Assembly (NCBI RefSeq): GCF_014050225.1
Contig: NZ_JACFXV010000061.1
Location: 62,001 to 126,000 of the forward strand
Length of the DNA: 64,000 nt
DNA from: Stappia albiluteola
Lineage (GTDB): Bacteria; Pseudomonadota; Alphaproteobacteria; Rhizobiales; Stappiaceae
Direction: 5' to 3'
A program made the translations under genes and the position numbers. Positions 1-8,550 of the stretch are shown in pieces; the first letter of the stretch is position 1, and each line of letters begins with the position of its first letter. The notes under the pieces were generated by a model. The model was not told the origin of the DNA. It worked only from the letters and a program-made list of their open reading frames with translations, and searched no databases.

Positions 1-845
1 ACCTCGTCCCCGGCATTGTCCTCGGCTCGATCTACGCGCTTGGCGCCGTCGGCATCACGCTCGTCTTCGCCATCCTGCGCTATGCGCATCTGGCCCATGG
101 CGATCTTGCCACGCTGGGCGCGTTCCTGGCGCTCGCTGTGGTGAGCGCGATCGGCCTGCCGGTCTATGCAGCCTTGCCCGTGGCGATGATCGTCACGGCA
201 GGTGTCGCCGTCGGCGTGGACCGCCTGTTCTACGACTACCTGCGGGAGCGGCCGAAGATCGTCACCGTCATGGCCTCGCTCGGCGTCGCGCTGATGATCC
301 GTTCGCTGGTGCAGGTGATCTGGGGCGTCGATGCGGAGTCCTACACGCGCGGCATCTCGCGGCCGGAGAACTGGTGGGGCATCCGCTTGAAGGACCGGGA
401 GATCGCCACCGTTGCGGTGATGATCGGCCTCGTGCTGGCGCTGCAACTGTTCCTGCTGCGCACCAAATGGGGCAAGGCGATGCGGGCCATGTCCGACAAT
501 CCGGACCTGGCGCTGCTTTCGGGCATCGACAACCGCAAGGTCGTCACGCTCACCTGGATCATCGTCGGGGGACTGTGCGCGGCATCCGGCTACTTCCTCG
601 GGCTCAACACGGAGCTGAAATCGCTGATGGGCTGGCAGATGCTGCTGCCGATGTTCGCCGCCGCCATTCTCGGCGGCGTCGGGCGCATCGAGGGCGCGGT
701 CATCGGCGGCCTTGTCGTCGGCATCGCCGAGGAACTCTCGGTCCTCGTGCTGCCGAGCGAATACAAGGCGGCGATGGCCTTCGCCATCCTGCTCGTCATG
801 CTCTTGGTGCGGCCGACCGGGCTGCTCAGGGGCAAGGTGCTTTAG
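1..845 (+). CDS. livH: Branched-chain amino acid ABC transporter permease LivH (5' truncated)
   Basis: Inner-membrane permease of a HAAT-family ABC importer for branched-chain or related amino acids. The reading frame is open from base 3, so the true start lies left of the window. The visible protein is a run of hydrophobic helices, with the LivH-like N-terminal stretch LVPGIVLGSIYALGAVG and, later, the permease-ATPase coupling region around TKWGKAMRAMSDNPDLALLSGID. Its stop at 843-845 is nine bases before livM, so the two are co-transcribed. ATPase genes (livG, livF) are not in the window and probably lie upstream. Substrate cannot be told from the permease; amides, urea and other amino acids are used by relatives. 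Confidence 0.93.
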   Translation, partial: LVPGIVLGSIYALGAVGITLVFAILRYAHLAHGDLATLGAFLALAVVSAIGLPVYAALPVAMIVTAGVAVGVDRLFYDYLRERPKIVTVMASLGVALMIRSLVQVIWGVDAESYTRGISRPENWWGIRLKDREIATVAVMIGLVLALQLFLLRTKWGKAMRAMSDNPDLALLSGIDNRKVVTLTWIIVGGLCAASGYFLGLNTELKSLMGWQMLLPMFAAAILGGVGRIEGAVIGGLVVGIAEELSVLVLPSEYKAAMAFAILLVMLLVRPTGLLRGKVL

Positions 846-854
846 GAGACGGCA

Positions 855-1811
855 ATGGAGTGGATCGGGCTTCTGAACTACGCCGTCTTCATGGCGATAT
901 TCATCGGCATCTATGCCCTGCTGGCGATCGGCCTGAACATCCAGTGGGGCTTCACCGGGCTTTTCAATGCGGGCATCGCCGGCTTCTTCGCGGTCGGCGC
1001 CTATGTTTCGGCAATCCTGACCTCGCCCTATGCCGAAGGGCGCATCGGCGGGTTCGAAATGCCGGTGGTGATCGGTTGGCTGGGGGCGATGGTGGCTGCC
1101 GGGGCGATTGCATGGCCCATCGGTAAGGTCTGCCTGCGCTTTCGTTCCGACTACCTTGCGATTGCGACAATAGGTGTTGCCGAGATCATCCGCCTCGTCA
1201 TCAAGTCGGAGGACTGGCTGACCAATTCGGCGCGCGGCATTACGGATATCCCGCGGCCCTTCGGCGATCTTCCCTACGTGCAGTCGCAGCTTGCCTATCT
1301 GGCGATCGTCGCGGCGGTGCTGCTGGCCGCCTATCTGCTGGTCGAACGGCAGATCGCTTCGCCCTGGGGGCGCATGATGCGGGCGATCCGCGACAACGAG
1401 ACCGCGGCCAGGGCGATGGGCAAGGACGTGCCGTTCCGGCGGCTTGAAGCCTTTGTCTTCGGCGCGGCGCTGATGGGGCTGGGCGGTGCGCTCTTCGCGC
1501 ATTTGAACCGTGCGATCACGCCGGAGGCGATCGATCCGATGGTCGCCACCTTCCTCGTCTGGATCATGCTGATCCTCGGCGGCTCGGGCAACAATCGCGG
1601 CGCGATCCTTGGCGTGGCGGTCGTGTGGATCATCTGGTCCATGTCCGAGATCCTGACCGACCGCCTGCCGGCGGAAATGGCGGTGAAGGCGAAATATATC
1701 CGTGTCTTCCTGATCGGGCTGATGCTGCAGCTGGTGTTGCGCTTCCGTCCCGAAGGCATACTCCCCGAGCGCCAGCGGGAGGCTGAAATCTCAACAGATT
1801 CCGCTAAGTAA
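855..1811 (+). CDS. livM: Branched-chain amino acid ABC transporter permease LivM
   Basis: Second membrane subunit of the same importer, 318 aa, the usual length for LivM. It starts with ATG nine bases after the livH stop, behind AGGAGA at 844-849. The protein is a chain of hydrophobic segments; the loop WGRMMRAIRDNETAARAMGKD is the conserved cytoplasmic contact for the ATPase, and LGGSGNNRGAILG sits in the C-terminal conserved block of the family. Together with livH and the binding protein that follows it forms most of one transport operon. Assignment to the family is firm; the substrate is inferred only. Confidence 0.93.
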   Translation: MEWIGLLNYAVFMAIFIGIYALLAIGLNIQWGFTGLFNAGIAGFFAVGAYVSAILTSPYAEGRIGGFEMPVVIGWLGAMVAAGAIAWPIGKVCLRFRSDYLAIATIGVAEIIRLVIKSEDWLTNSARGITDIPRPFGDLPYVQSQLAYLAIVAAVLLAAYLLVERQIASPWGRMMRAIRDNETAARAMGKDVPFRRLEAFVFGAALMGLGGALFAHLNRAITPEAIDPMVATFLVWIMLILGGSGNNRGAILGVAVVWIIWSMSEILTDRLPAEMAVKAKYIRVFLIGLMLQLVLRFRPEGILPERQREAEISTDSAK

Positions 1812-1913
1812 GATCTTGAGCGCATCGGGCTTCCGGCTAAGACTGCGCCGGGAATTGCAGTCACAAGGCGGCGGGAGCGAGGTCCTGCCGCGAAGAAGGG
1901 TGGAGGATTGAAA

Positions 1914-3113
1914 ATGAGGAAATCCAGTCTGGCCTTTGTCGGCGTCCTGCTCGGCGCGACGGCGTTGGCCCATCCGGCGAGCGCCGACGTGAAGATTGGC
2001 TTGCTCGGCGGCGTTTCCGGCCCGATCGCGGCCATGGCCCCGGCGATGATCGATGCCGCCCAGCTCGCGATCCAGCAGGTGAACGAACAGGGCGGCCTCC
2101 TTGCCGGCGAGAACCTCGTCGGCGTCGTCGGCGACAGCGGCTGCAATCCGCAAAACGCCACCGATGCCGCCACCAAGGCCGTGAACATCGAGGGCATTTC
2201 GGCGATGGTCGGCCCGCATTGCTCCGGCGCCGTGCTTGCGGCCGCCAATTCGGTCACGATCCCGGCCGGCATCACCATGATCACGCCGTCGGGCACTTCG
2301 CCGGAAATTAGCAAGCTTGCGGACAAGGACACCGTGTTCCGCACGGTTCCGTCCGACGACTATCAGGGCCGAGCCCTGGCTCGCACGCTGCTTGAGCGTG
2401 GCACCGGGAAGGTCGCCGTCGCCTATCTCAACAACGATTACGGCAAGGGTCTCGCCGAAGCCTTCAAGGCGGAATTCGAGGAAAAGGGCGGCGAGATCGC
2501 CGGCTTTGCGGCGCATGAGGACGGCAAGGCGTCCTATCGCTCGAACCTTGCCGAGCTTGCGGATGGCGGCGCCGACACGCTCGTCCTCTTCGATTATGGC
2601 GACGGCACCGGACTGACGATCCTGCGTCAGGCGCTGGAGAACGGCTTCTTCGAGACCTTCATCGGCGGCGACGGCATGAAGTCGGATGCGCCAATCCGAG
2701 AACTCGGTGCGGAGAACCTCGGCACCTTCTATGCCTCCTCGCCGGTGGGCGAGCAGTCGGCTGGGCTGGAAGCGTTCAACGCGGCCTTCAAGGCAATTGG
2801 CGGCGATCCGAACGCCATCTTCGTCACCACCTCCTACGATGCCACGTTCCTTGCCGCACTGGCGCTGGAAAAGGCCGGTGGCGACAAGGCCAAGGTGCAT
2901 GAGGCGCTGCGCGAGGTTTCCAACGGCGAAGGCGAGGCGATCCTGCCCGGCGAATGGAAGAAGGCCAAGGAGCTGATCGCGGCCGGCACGGCTATCGATT
3001 ACAAGGGTGCGGCCGGCGACCATAATTTCGACGCCAACGGCGATGTGCCCGGTACCTATGCGCTCTGGCGCGTCGAGGGCGACACCTTCGCCGTCGAGAC
3101 CGAAATGAAGTGA
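1914..3113 (+). CDS. ABC transporter periplasmic substrate-binding protein (LivK type)
   Basis: Periplasmic binding protein of the adjacent LivHM importer, 399 aa. The chosen ATG at 1914 has GGAGG at 1902-1906 with seven bases of spacing; a TTG six bases earlier is less likely. The N-terminus is a classic signal peptide (MRKSS, hydrophobic core, cleavage after HPASA), followed by DVKIGLLGGVSGPIAAMAP, the typical first strand of the Peripla_BP_6 fold. Later blocks such as AYLNNDYGKGLAEAFKAEF also belong to this family. It lies about 100 bp after livM and is probably the last gene of the operon. Ligand is not determined by sequence; leucine-like amino acids are the default guess. Confidence 0.9.
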   Translation: MRKSSLAFVGVLLGATALAHPASADVKIGLLGGVSGPIAAMAPAMIDAAQLAIQQVNEQGGLLAGENLVGVVGDSGCNPQNATDAATKAVNIEGISAMVGPHCSGAVLAAANSVTIPAGITMITPSGTSPEISKLADKDTVFRTVPSDDYQGRALARTLLERGTGKVAVAYLNNDYGKGLAEAFKAEFEEKGGEIAGFAAHEDGKASYRSNLAELADGGADTLVLFDYGDGTGLTILRQALENGFFETFIGGDGMKSDAPIRELGAENLGTFYASSPVGEQSAGLEAFNAAFKAIGGDPNAIFVTTSYDATFLAALALEKAGGDKAKVHEALREVSNGEGEAILPGEWKKAKELIAAGTAIDYKGAAGDHNFDANGDVPGTYALWRVEGDTFAVETEMK

Positions 3114-3130
3114 TTTGAGCGGACGTGGTT

Positions 3131-3156
3131 CCGGCCGGGCAACATTGTCCGGCCGG
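3131..3156. terminator. Stem-loop between the liv binding protein and the Rrf2 gene
   Basis: Two copies of CCGGCCGG (3131-3138 and 3149-3156) around a ten-base loop can form a strong 8-bp stem between two converging genes. There is no T tract directly after it on either strand, so it may end transcription weakly or simply protect 3' ends. Confidence 0.4.
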
Positions 3157-3169
3157 GATCGCCGATCTT

Positions 3170-3625
3170 TCAGGCGAAGGCGCCGACCGGCTCGTCCATC
3201 TGCAGCAGGACGCGGATATTGGAGCGGTCCGCCGCCAGTTCCGCGATCGTGTGTTGGTCCAGCACGCTCATGAAGGCTTCCAGCGCCTCATGCAGCAGGC
3301 CGTTGAAACCGCAGGACGGGATCAGCGGGCAATCCCGGCGGCCGGAATTGAAGCATTCGGCCAGCTGGAAATTTTCTTCCGCGGCACGAACCACTTCGCC
3401 GACCGTGATGCGTTCTGCCGGCCGGGCAAGCGTGATGCCGCCGTTGCGGCCGCGAGTGGTCGTCACCAGGCCGGCATCGACCAGCACCTTCATGATCTTG
3501 AAGAGATGCGTTTCCGACATACCGAAGCTTGCGGCAATGTCGGGCACCTTGCTTGGCCGATCCGGATTCGCGGCACAATACATGAGCGTACGTACTGCGT
3601 AGTTGGTTTGCTGAGTGAGGCGCAT
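3170..3625 (-). CDS. Rrf2-family iron-sulfur transcriptional regulator (RirA-like)
   Basis: DNA-binding repressor of the Rrf2 family, 151 aa from ATG at 3625; a longer upstream frame exists, but Rrf2 proteins begin exactly at MRLTQQTNYAVR. A winged helix occupies roughly residues 1-70, with the RGRNGGITLARP wing. Three cysteines at 91, 99 and 105 are placed as in RirA and NsrR, where they ligate a [4Fe-4S] cluster that senses iron, oxygen or nitric oxide. It resembles rhizobial RirA but differs enough (TRTLMY region, C-terminus) that it may be a paralog rather than the master iron regulator. It converges on the liv operon, with a LacI gene on the same strand upstream. Target genes are not evident. 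Confidence 0.85.
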   Translation of the reverse strand: MRLTQQTNYAVRTLMYCAANPDRPSKVPDIAASFGMSETHLFKIMKVLVDAGLVTTTRGRNGGITLARPAERITVGEVVRAAEENFQLAECFNSGRRDCPLIPSCGFNGLLHEALEAFMSVLDQHTIAELAADRSNIRVLLQMDEPVGAFA

Positions 3626-3706
3626 GGCCCTACATATGCTGCCCCGCGCCGGCCGCGTCAACGCGCATGATGCGGGAGGCCCGGCAAAACCCGGTATCTT
3701 CAAGGC

Positions 3707-4735
3707 TCAGGGCAGGTTCTCGCGGATATAGATCTCGATGCGGATGCGCTCCTGCCCCTCGACGATGGGCGCCTTGTCGACGAGTGCCTTGAGCACGCGC
3801 ACCGCACTGCGAATCTCGTGACCCGGATCCTGGCAGATCAGCGCGTCGAGCAGGCCCGCGCTCAGTGCCTGACGGGCATGGGGCGTCAGTTCGTGGACGA
3901 TGGTCACCGGCTTGGTCCCGGCCGGCCACGCCTCGAGGGCCGCGATCAGGCCGCGCGTGCCGGAGCCCACATTGTAAAGGCCGACGAGATCGCTGTTCTT
4001 CCTGAGCAGATCGGTGGCGGCCTCGCGGGTCAGCACGTCGTCGTCGCGCCCTTCGCGGATCGGCAGGACTTCCAGGTGAGGAAAATCGGCGGCGAGCACC
4101 GAGCGGCAGCCTTCCACGCGCTGGGCGTGGTCGGTCAGCGCCAGCGTGCCGCAGATGAGCGCCACCTTGCCGGGGGCTTCCGGCAGGAAGCGGCCGATCA
4201 GGCGGCCGGCGACACGGCCCGCCGCCACGTTGTCGATGCCCACGAAATGCTCGCGGCCGCGCGTTGCGACGTCCGAGATGAGGGTGACGACATGCACGCC
4301 GCGATCGGCGAGGGCATCGATTGCCGCACGCACGACGGGCGCATCCTGCGCAACGATGGCGACACCTTCGATCTCCGCCGGGTTCACCTGCGAAAGGGCC
4401 AGGGAAAGGGCGGCCTTGTCGAAGGTATCGACATGGCGCACGGAAAGGCGCACGCGGTCCATGAACACCCGTTCGGCCGTCTCGTGCGCCTCGCGGGCAA
4501 GCTGCTGCATGAAAGGGTTCCGGCCCTCGGGCAACAGGAACAGGAAGCGGTCGCTGCGCTTCTTGGCAAGGCTTGCGGCATAGGGGTCGGGCTTGTAGTT
4601 CAATTCGCGTGCGGCGGCCTCGACCTTGGCGATCGTCTGCGGCCGGACGCCCGGCCTGCGGTTCAGCACGCGGTCTACGGTGGCGAGGCTGACGCCGGCG
4701 CGCGCCGCCACATCGTGGATCGTGGTCTTGGTCAT
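3707..4735 (-). CDS. LacI-family transcriptional regulator
   Basis: Sugar- or polyol-responsive regulator, 342 aa, full length for the family. Residues 1-60 hold the helix-turn-helix TIHDVAARAGVSLATVDRVLN and the hinge helix (AASLAKKR); the rest is a periplasmic-binding-protein-like effector domain (HVVTLISDVATRGREHFVGID). The TVDRVLN recognition helix is a subtype common in rhizobial regulators of inositol or sugar ABC operons, but no transport or catabolic operon lies beside it here, so effector and targets are unknown. The neighbours are the Rrf2 gene downstream and a flavoprotein gene upstream, both on the same strand but with their own spacing. Confidence 0.9.
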   Translation of the reverse strand: MTKTTIHDVAARAGVSLATVDRVLNRRPGVRPQTIAKVEAAARELNYKPDPYAASLAKKRSDRFLFLLPEGRNPFMQQLAREAHETAERVFMDRVRLSVRHVDTFDKAALSLALSQVNPAEIEGVAIVAQDAPVVRAAIDALADRGVHVVTLISDVATRGREHFVGIDNVAAGRVAGRLIGRFLPEAPGKVALICGTLALTDHAQRVEGCRSVLAADFPHLEVLPIREGRDDDVLTREAATDLLRKNSDLVGLYNVGSGTRGLIAALEAWPAGTKPVTIVHELTPHARQALSAGLLDALICQDPGHEIRSAVRVLKALVDKAPIVEGQERIRIEIYIRENLP

Positions 4736-4795
4736 GAACCGCCCGTCTTCATGCGTGCCTAACCGCGTATTGCCGGCGGCGGCCGGTTGCCGTCC

Positions 4796-5977
4796 TCAGG
4801 CAAACTGCCCCGCCGCGTGGCCGGATGCCCAGGCCCACTGGAAATTGTAGCCGCCAAGGTGCCCCGTGACATCAACCACTTCACCAATGAAGTAAAGACC
4901 GGATACCCGCCTCGTTTCCATCGTTTTAGATGACAATTCGTCGGTATCGATGCCGCCGAGCGTCACTTCCGCCGTTCGGTAGCCTTCACTGCCGACCGGT
5001 TTGACGATCCAGCGCGCGATCGCGTCGGCGGCTTTCGCCAGCGCCTTGTCGGACTGGTCGGCGAGGCGCCCGCCGAGGCCGTGCAGTTCCGCAACGAATT
5101 GCGCCAGCCGCTTGGGAAGCAGGTCGGCGAGTGCCGTGCGCAGATCCTGTCTCGGCTGTTCCTTGCGCACAACTTTCAGGCGGTCGAGGACGTTCTCATC
5201 CGGCGAAAGATTGACGGTGATGGTGTCGCCCGGCTGCCAGTAGGAAGAAATCTGCAGCACGGAGGGGCCGGAAAGGCCCCGATGGGTGAAAAGCAGGCCT
5301 TCGCGAAAGCGCGTCTTGCCATGCGAAACCACGGCGTCGACCGAAATGCCGGCAAGATGCTTCGTCCTGTCCCGCAAGGCCTCATCGAAGGTCAGGGGAA
5401 CGAGGGCCGGGCGCGGGGAGATGACCTTCAACCCGAAGCGCCTCGCCACGTCGTAGCCGAAACCCGTGGCGCCGATCTTCGGGATGGAAGGGCCGCCGGT
5501 CGCAATGACGAGGGAGGTCGCCCGGCAAGGTCCCGTTGAAGTCTCCACCAGAAAGCGGTCGTCGGGCTTTGAAATGTCGGAGACGGCCGTCGCGAGGCTG
5601 AAACGGACCCGTGCACGCTCCGCCTCGCCAAGCAGGAGATCGATGATGGCTTGCGAGCGATCGTCGCAGAAGAGTTGGCCGAGCGTTTTTTCGTGCCAGG
5701 CGATGCGGTGGCTTTCGACCAGTTTCAGGAAATCGGCGGGCGTGTAGCGCTTGAGGGCGGAGACCGCAAATCGCGGGTTGGCAGACAGGAAATTGACCGG
5801 CGAGCAATGGATGTTGGTGAAGTTGCAGCGCCCGCCGCCGGAGATGCGGATCTTCTCGGCCGGCCTGCGTGCGTGGTCGATAACGAGGACGCTGCGGCCG
5901 CGCTTGCCTGCTTCTATGGCGCACATCAGGCCGGCGGCGCCGGCGCCGAGGATCAGAACGTCGACCGTCTGCGACAT
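4796..5977 (-). CDS. HI0933/BaiN-family FAD-dependent oxidoreductase
   Basis: Soluble flavoprotein, 393 aa, typical family length. The N-terminus has the FAD dinucleotide motif DVLILGAGAAGLMCAIEAG, followed by the family signature RISGGGRCNFTNI, and the C-terminus carries the second flavin contact region SGLYFIGEVVDVTGHLGGYN. The family (COG2081) is related to the bile-acid reductase BaiN, but most members, including those in rhizobia, have no proven substrate. It stands alone between the LacI gene and the cold shock gene. A second distant relative lies at 7076-8293. Confidence 0.88.
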   Translation of the reverse strand: MSQTVDVLILGAGAAGLMCAIEAGKRGRSVLVIDHARRPAEKIRISGGGRCNFTNIHCSPVNFLSANPRFAVSALKRYTPADFLKLVESHRIAWHEKTLGQLFCDDRSQAIIDLLLGEAERARVRFSLATAVSDISKPDDRFLVETSTGPCRATSLVIATGGPSIPKIGATGFGYDVARRFGLKVISPRPALVPLTFDEALRDRTKHLAGISVDAVVSHGKTRFREGLLFTHRGLSGPSVLQISSYWQPGDTITVNLSPDENVLDRLKVVRKEQPRQDLRTALADLLPKRLAQFVAELHGLGGRLADQSDKALAKAADAIARWIVKPVGSEGYRTAEVTLGGIDTDELSSKTMETRRVSGLYFIGEVVDVTGHLGGYNFQWAWASGHAAGQFA

Positions 5978-6014
5978 GAATGCGTTGCTTCAGGACCGAA
6001 AGGTGGCGGGAATG

Positions 6015-6043
6015 AAAAACGCCGCCGAAGGGATCCGGCGGCG
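6015..6043 (-). terminator. Rho-independent terminator of the cold shock gene
   Basis: On the minus strand CGCCGCCG pairs with CGGCGGCG (6020-6027 and 6036-6043) around an eight-base loop, followed by a run of five T (complement of 6015-6019). It lies 36 bases after the csp stop codon. Confidence 0.8.
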
Positions 6044-6078
6044 AAACTTGCGTATCAGGCGATGTCGCCCGAAGTCAC

Positions 6079-6291
6079 TTAGGCGAGCTGCAGCTCGGCA
6101 GCCTGCGGACCGCGGCCGCGACGGTCTTCTTCCGCAACATAGGAAAGCGTGGTGCCTTCCGGCGGAACGGCGAGGCCGGAGCGCTCGAAAGCAGTGATGT
6201 GAACGAAAATGTCCTTGCCGCCTTCGCTCGGCGTGATGAAGCCGAACCCACGATCGTGGTTGAAGAACTTAAGGGTGCCTGTCTGGCGCAT
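6079..6291 (-). CDS. CspA-family cold shock protein
   Basis: Small single-stranded nucleic-acid-binding OB-fold protein, 70 aa. RNP1-like GFGFITP and RNP2-like DIFVHITAF are both present. Start at 6291 is fixed by AGGAG (complement of 6298-6302) six bases upstream and by the family N-terminus MRQTGTLKFFN. It likely acts as an RNA chaperone, as known for CspA proteins. A long upstream region without a gene (6292-6675) could include a structured leader, common for csp mRNAs, and a clear terminator follows. Rhizobia have several csp paralogs; which one this is cannot be said. Confidence 0.94.
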   Translation of the reverse strand: MRQTGTLKFFNHDRGFGFITPSEGGKDIFVHITAFERSGLAVPPEGTTLSYVAEEDRRGRGPQAAELQLA

Positions 6292-6675
6292 GGGAAACTC
6301 CTGTCCCGCTGGTCTAAAGGTATGCAAGCGCACGGATAGCGCGTTTGCTTGCACGAGCGTGTCATTCAGAAGCGGGAAAGGCAGTTCGTATCAGCATTTC
6401 CTCGCCGACCCGGCGGTAGGATGGAGCCGTTTGTAACTTTCTTAACCGGGGTTCGAATTCGCAAGCCCGTAGTCTGCCGGAGGGTCGTCCGGCGGGCCGT
6501 ACTTTAAGGGCTGGCAGGGCGAATCGCAACCGCTCCCGTAATGGAGGAGCATCGCAGCGGTTTTCCGCCATCCCGTGATACCCGTCACATCAACATGGCG
6601 TGGCATTGCCTATCTTCTGACCATCGGCGGTCGAAATATCCGGCCGTCAGGAAATCCAGTCAGAGGGGAATGAAA
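6292..6675. other. Divergent intergenic region between csp and the BA14K gene
   Basis: 384 bases without a supported gene. It must hold the promoters for the leftward cold shock gene and the rightward BA14K gene. A T/A-rich patch near 6430-6446 stands out in the GC-rich background. A short CCGGA/TCCGG inverted pair occurs at 6477-6492. No promoter hexamers were clear enough to call. Confidence 0.5.
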
Positions 6676-7020
6676 ATGTTCAGGAAAGCTGCCATGTCCG
6701 GTCTGGCCGTTGCGCTGGTTGCCGGTGCCGTCATCACCACCGCATCTGCTCCGGCGGAGGCGAAGAAGTGGTATAACACGCCTGGAGCAGCGGCGGCCGG
6801 CGGCTTCGTTGCCGGTGCACTGGTCGGCTCCGCCCTTTCCCAGCCGCGCTACTACTACGAACCGGCACCCGTCTACGTGGAGCCTGCCCCGGTCTACTAC
6901 GCCCGTCCGGCGCCCTGGACCCCTGCCTGGTACCAATATTGTTCGGCCCGCTACCAGACCTTCAATCCGAATACCGGATATTATTTCTACCGTCCGGGCC
7001 AGGCGCGCTTCTGCCGCTGA
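6676..7020 (+). CDS. BA14K-family secreted or surface protein
   Basis: Small exported protein, 114 aa, with a signal peptide (MFRKAAMSG, hydrophobic run, cleavage near APAEA) followed by a Gly/Ala hydrophobic segment, a Tyr/Pro-rich stretch (PAPVYVEPAPVYYARPAP) and a C-terminal block WYQYCSARYQTFNPNTGYY ending RFCR. The C-terminal block matches the BA14K family, first known as a lectin-like immunoreactive Brucella protein. ATG at 6676 has GAGGGG at 6663-6668 with seven bases of spacing; an ATG at 6670 is too close to it. It is a single gene ending in a strong terminator. Function in free-living rhizobia is unknown. Confidence 0.85.
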   Translation: MFRKAAMSGLAVALVAGAVITTASAPAEAKKWYNTPGAAAAGGFVAGALVGSALSQPRYYYEPAPVYVEPAPVYYARPAPWTPAWYQYCSARYQTFNPNTGYYFYRPGQARFCR

Positions 7021-7034
7021 CCGGTCGTTGACTG

Positions 7035-7073
7035 CGACAAAACCCCCGGTTCCTCCCACCGGGGGTTTTGTCG
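7035..7073. terminator. Strong bidirectional terminator
   Basis: A perfect 16-bp inverted repeat (7035-7050 with 7058-7073, loop TCCTCCC) with ACCGGGGGTTTT on the right arm. Because the arms contain AAAA and TTTT it can end transcription both from the BA14K gene and from the converging flavoprotein gene, whose stop is 3 bases away. Confidence 0.9.
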
Positions 7074-7075
7074 TT

Positions 7076-8293
7076 TCAGGCCCTTGCGATCCATTTTTCG
7101 ATACCGCGGGCCGCGGCGATGCCGGTGGCGAAACAGGCCTGCAGCAGGTAGCCGCCGGTCGGGGCCTCCCAATCGAGCATTTCCCCGGCAACGAAGACGC
7201 CTGGCCGGCGCAGCAGCATGAAATCCTCGTCGATCTCGTTGAAGCGGATGCCGCCTGCGCTTGAGATGGCCCGGTCGATCGGCGCTGTCCCCGTCAGCGT
7301 CACGAGCATCGCCTTGATTCGGCGCGCGAGAATACCGGCGTCCTGTGGCAATGGCCCGGCCTCGCGCAGCAGCCCTATGGCGACCGGCGCAAGGCCGGCC
7401 TTCTTCCTCAGGAAAGTGCTTGCCGTTTGACGTCCGCGAGGGGCTGCGAGGCGTTTGGCAAGTTCCGCCTCGGAAACATCCGGCCTCAGGTCGATGGACA
7501 GGTCCGCCGATCGCCGATCGCCAATTGCATCGCGCAATTCTGCGGACAGCGCATAGATGGCTCCGCCTTCAAGCCCGTTCGCGGTGATCATCGCTTCGCC
7601 CATGATGCGCTGCCCGCCGAAGGTGATGGCGATCCGCTTCAGGGGCGTGCCGGCGAAGCGGCCGGCGAAAACAGGGGACCAGGAGGCGAGAAAGCCGCTA
7701 TTGGCGGGGCGGAAGGGGGCTATGTCGATGCCCAGTGCCCGGAAAGGCCCGCTCCAGGATGCATCCGAACCAAGACGCGCCCAGCTTGCCCCGCCCAGTG
7801 CAAAGAGGCTCGCCAGGGGGTTTCCAGTCGTCTTCTTGCCATCCGGAGTGGCAAAGGCGAGGCCGCCGTCTTCGCTGAATCCGATCCAGCGATGGCGCGT
7901 GAAGAGCCTTGCGCCGTTCTCCTGCAGGCGTCTCAAGAGGGCGCGCAGCAGGGGCGAGGCTTTCAGCGACATCGGAAAGACGCGACCACTGGTGCCGACG
8001 AAAGTGTCTTCGCCGAGCTCCCCGCAGAATGCGCGCAAGGCGTCGGCATCGAAGGCCTCGATTGCCGGAGCAAGGTTCGGTCGCGCTTCCCGGTAGCGCG
8101 CAAGGAAAGCCTCTTTCGGCTCGCTATGGGTGAGGTTCAGCCCGCCACGGCCAGCCATCAGGAATTTGCGAGCCGGGGAAGGCATTTGTTCGTAGATGTC
8201 CACGCCGTGACCGTCGCGGCTGAGCCGGTCGGCGGCGATCAAGGCGGCCGGTCCCGCGCCGATGATTGCGATTCGCGAGGCGGTTTCGCTCAT
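7076..8293 (-). CDS. TIGR03862-type NAD(P)/FAD-dependent oxidoreductase
   Basis: Flavoprotein of the HI0933 superfamily, about 405 aa. The start at 8293 gives MSETASRIAIIGAGPAALIA, with the FAD motif at the very N-terminus as in relatives; the frame is open 31 codons further up but those residues look non-conserved. The signature KFLMAGRGGLNLTHSEP replaces the RISGGGRCNFTN block of the 4796-5977 paralog. The C-terminal GVFVAGEMLDWEAPTGGYLLQACFA is the second FAD contact. Substrate unknown. It converges on the BA14K gene and shares its terminator. Confidence 0.85.
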   Translation of the reverse strand: MSETASRIAIIGAGPAALIAADRLSRDGHGVDIYEQMPSPARKFLMAGRGGLNLTHSEPKEAFLARYREARPNLAPAIEAFDADALRAFCGELGEDTFVGTSGRVFPMSLKASPLLRALLRRLQENGARLFTRHRWIGFSEDGGLAFATPDGKKTTGNPLASLFALGGASWARLGSDASWSGPFRALGIDIAPFRPANSGFLASWSPVFAGRFAGTPLKRIAITFGGQRIMGEAMITANGLEGGAIYALSAELRDAIGDRRSADLSIDLRPDVSEAELAKRLAAPRGRQTASTFLRKKAGLAPVAIGLLREAGPLPQDAGILARRIKAMLVTLTGTAPIDRAISSAGGIRFNEIDEDFMLLRRPGVFVAGEMLDWEAPTGGYLLQACFATGIAAARGIEKWIARA

Positions 8294-8550
8294 GCCGGCA
8301 GCGTATCCCTTGATGCGGCGGAGACAGGCGCCGCACCCCCGTGCGGCAAGACCCTGCTCTATAGCGCCGGCATTTGCGGTTGTCACCGCGGGCGATGCCG
8401 CGCGTCGCCCGACGCATTAACCAAAGCCTAAGCAAGGTGACCGAAGCTTGGCTTCGTTAAGCGCGTGTATGAATTTCCCCTGCCACCCTTGCCTGTAGCA
8501 ATCGTTGGGCGGGCGCACCGCTTGCCGGCGTCGACAGAGGGATGGCACAG

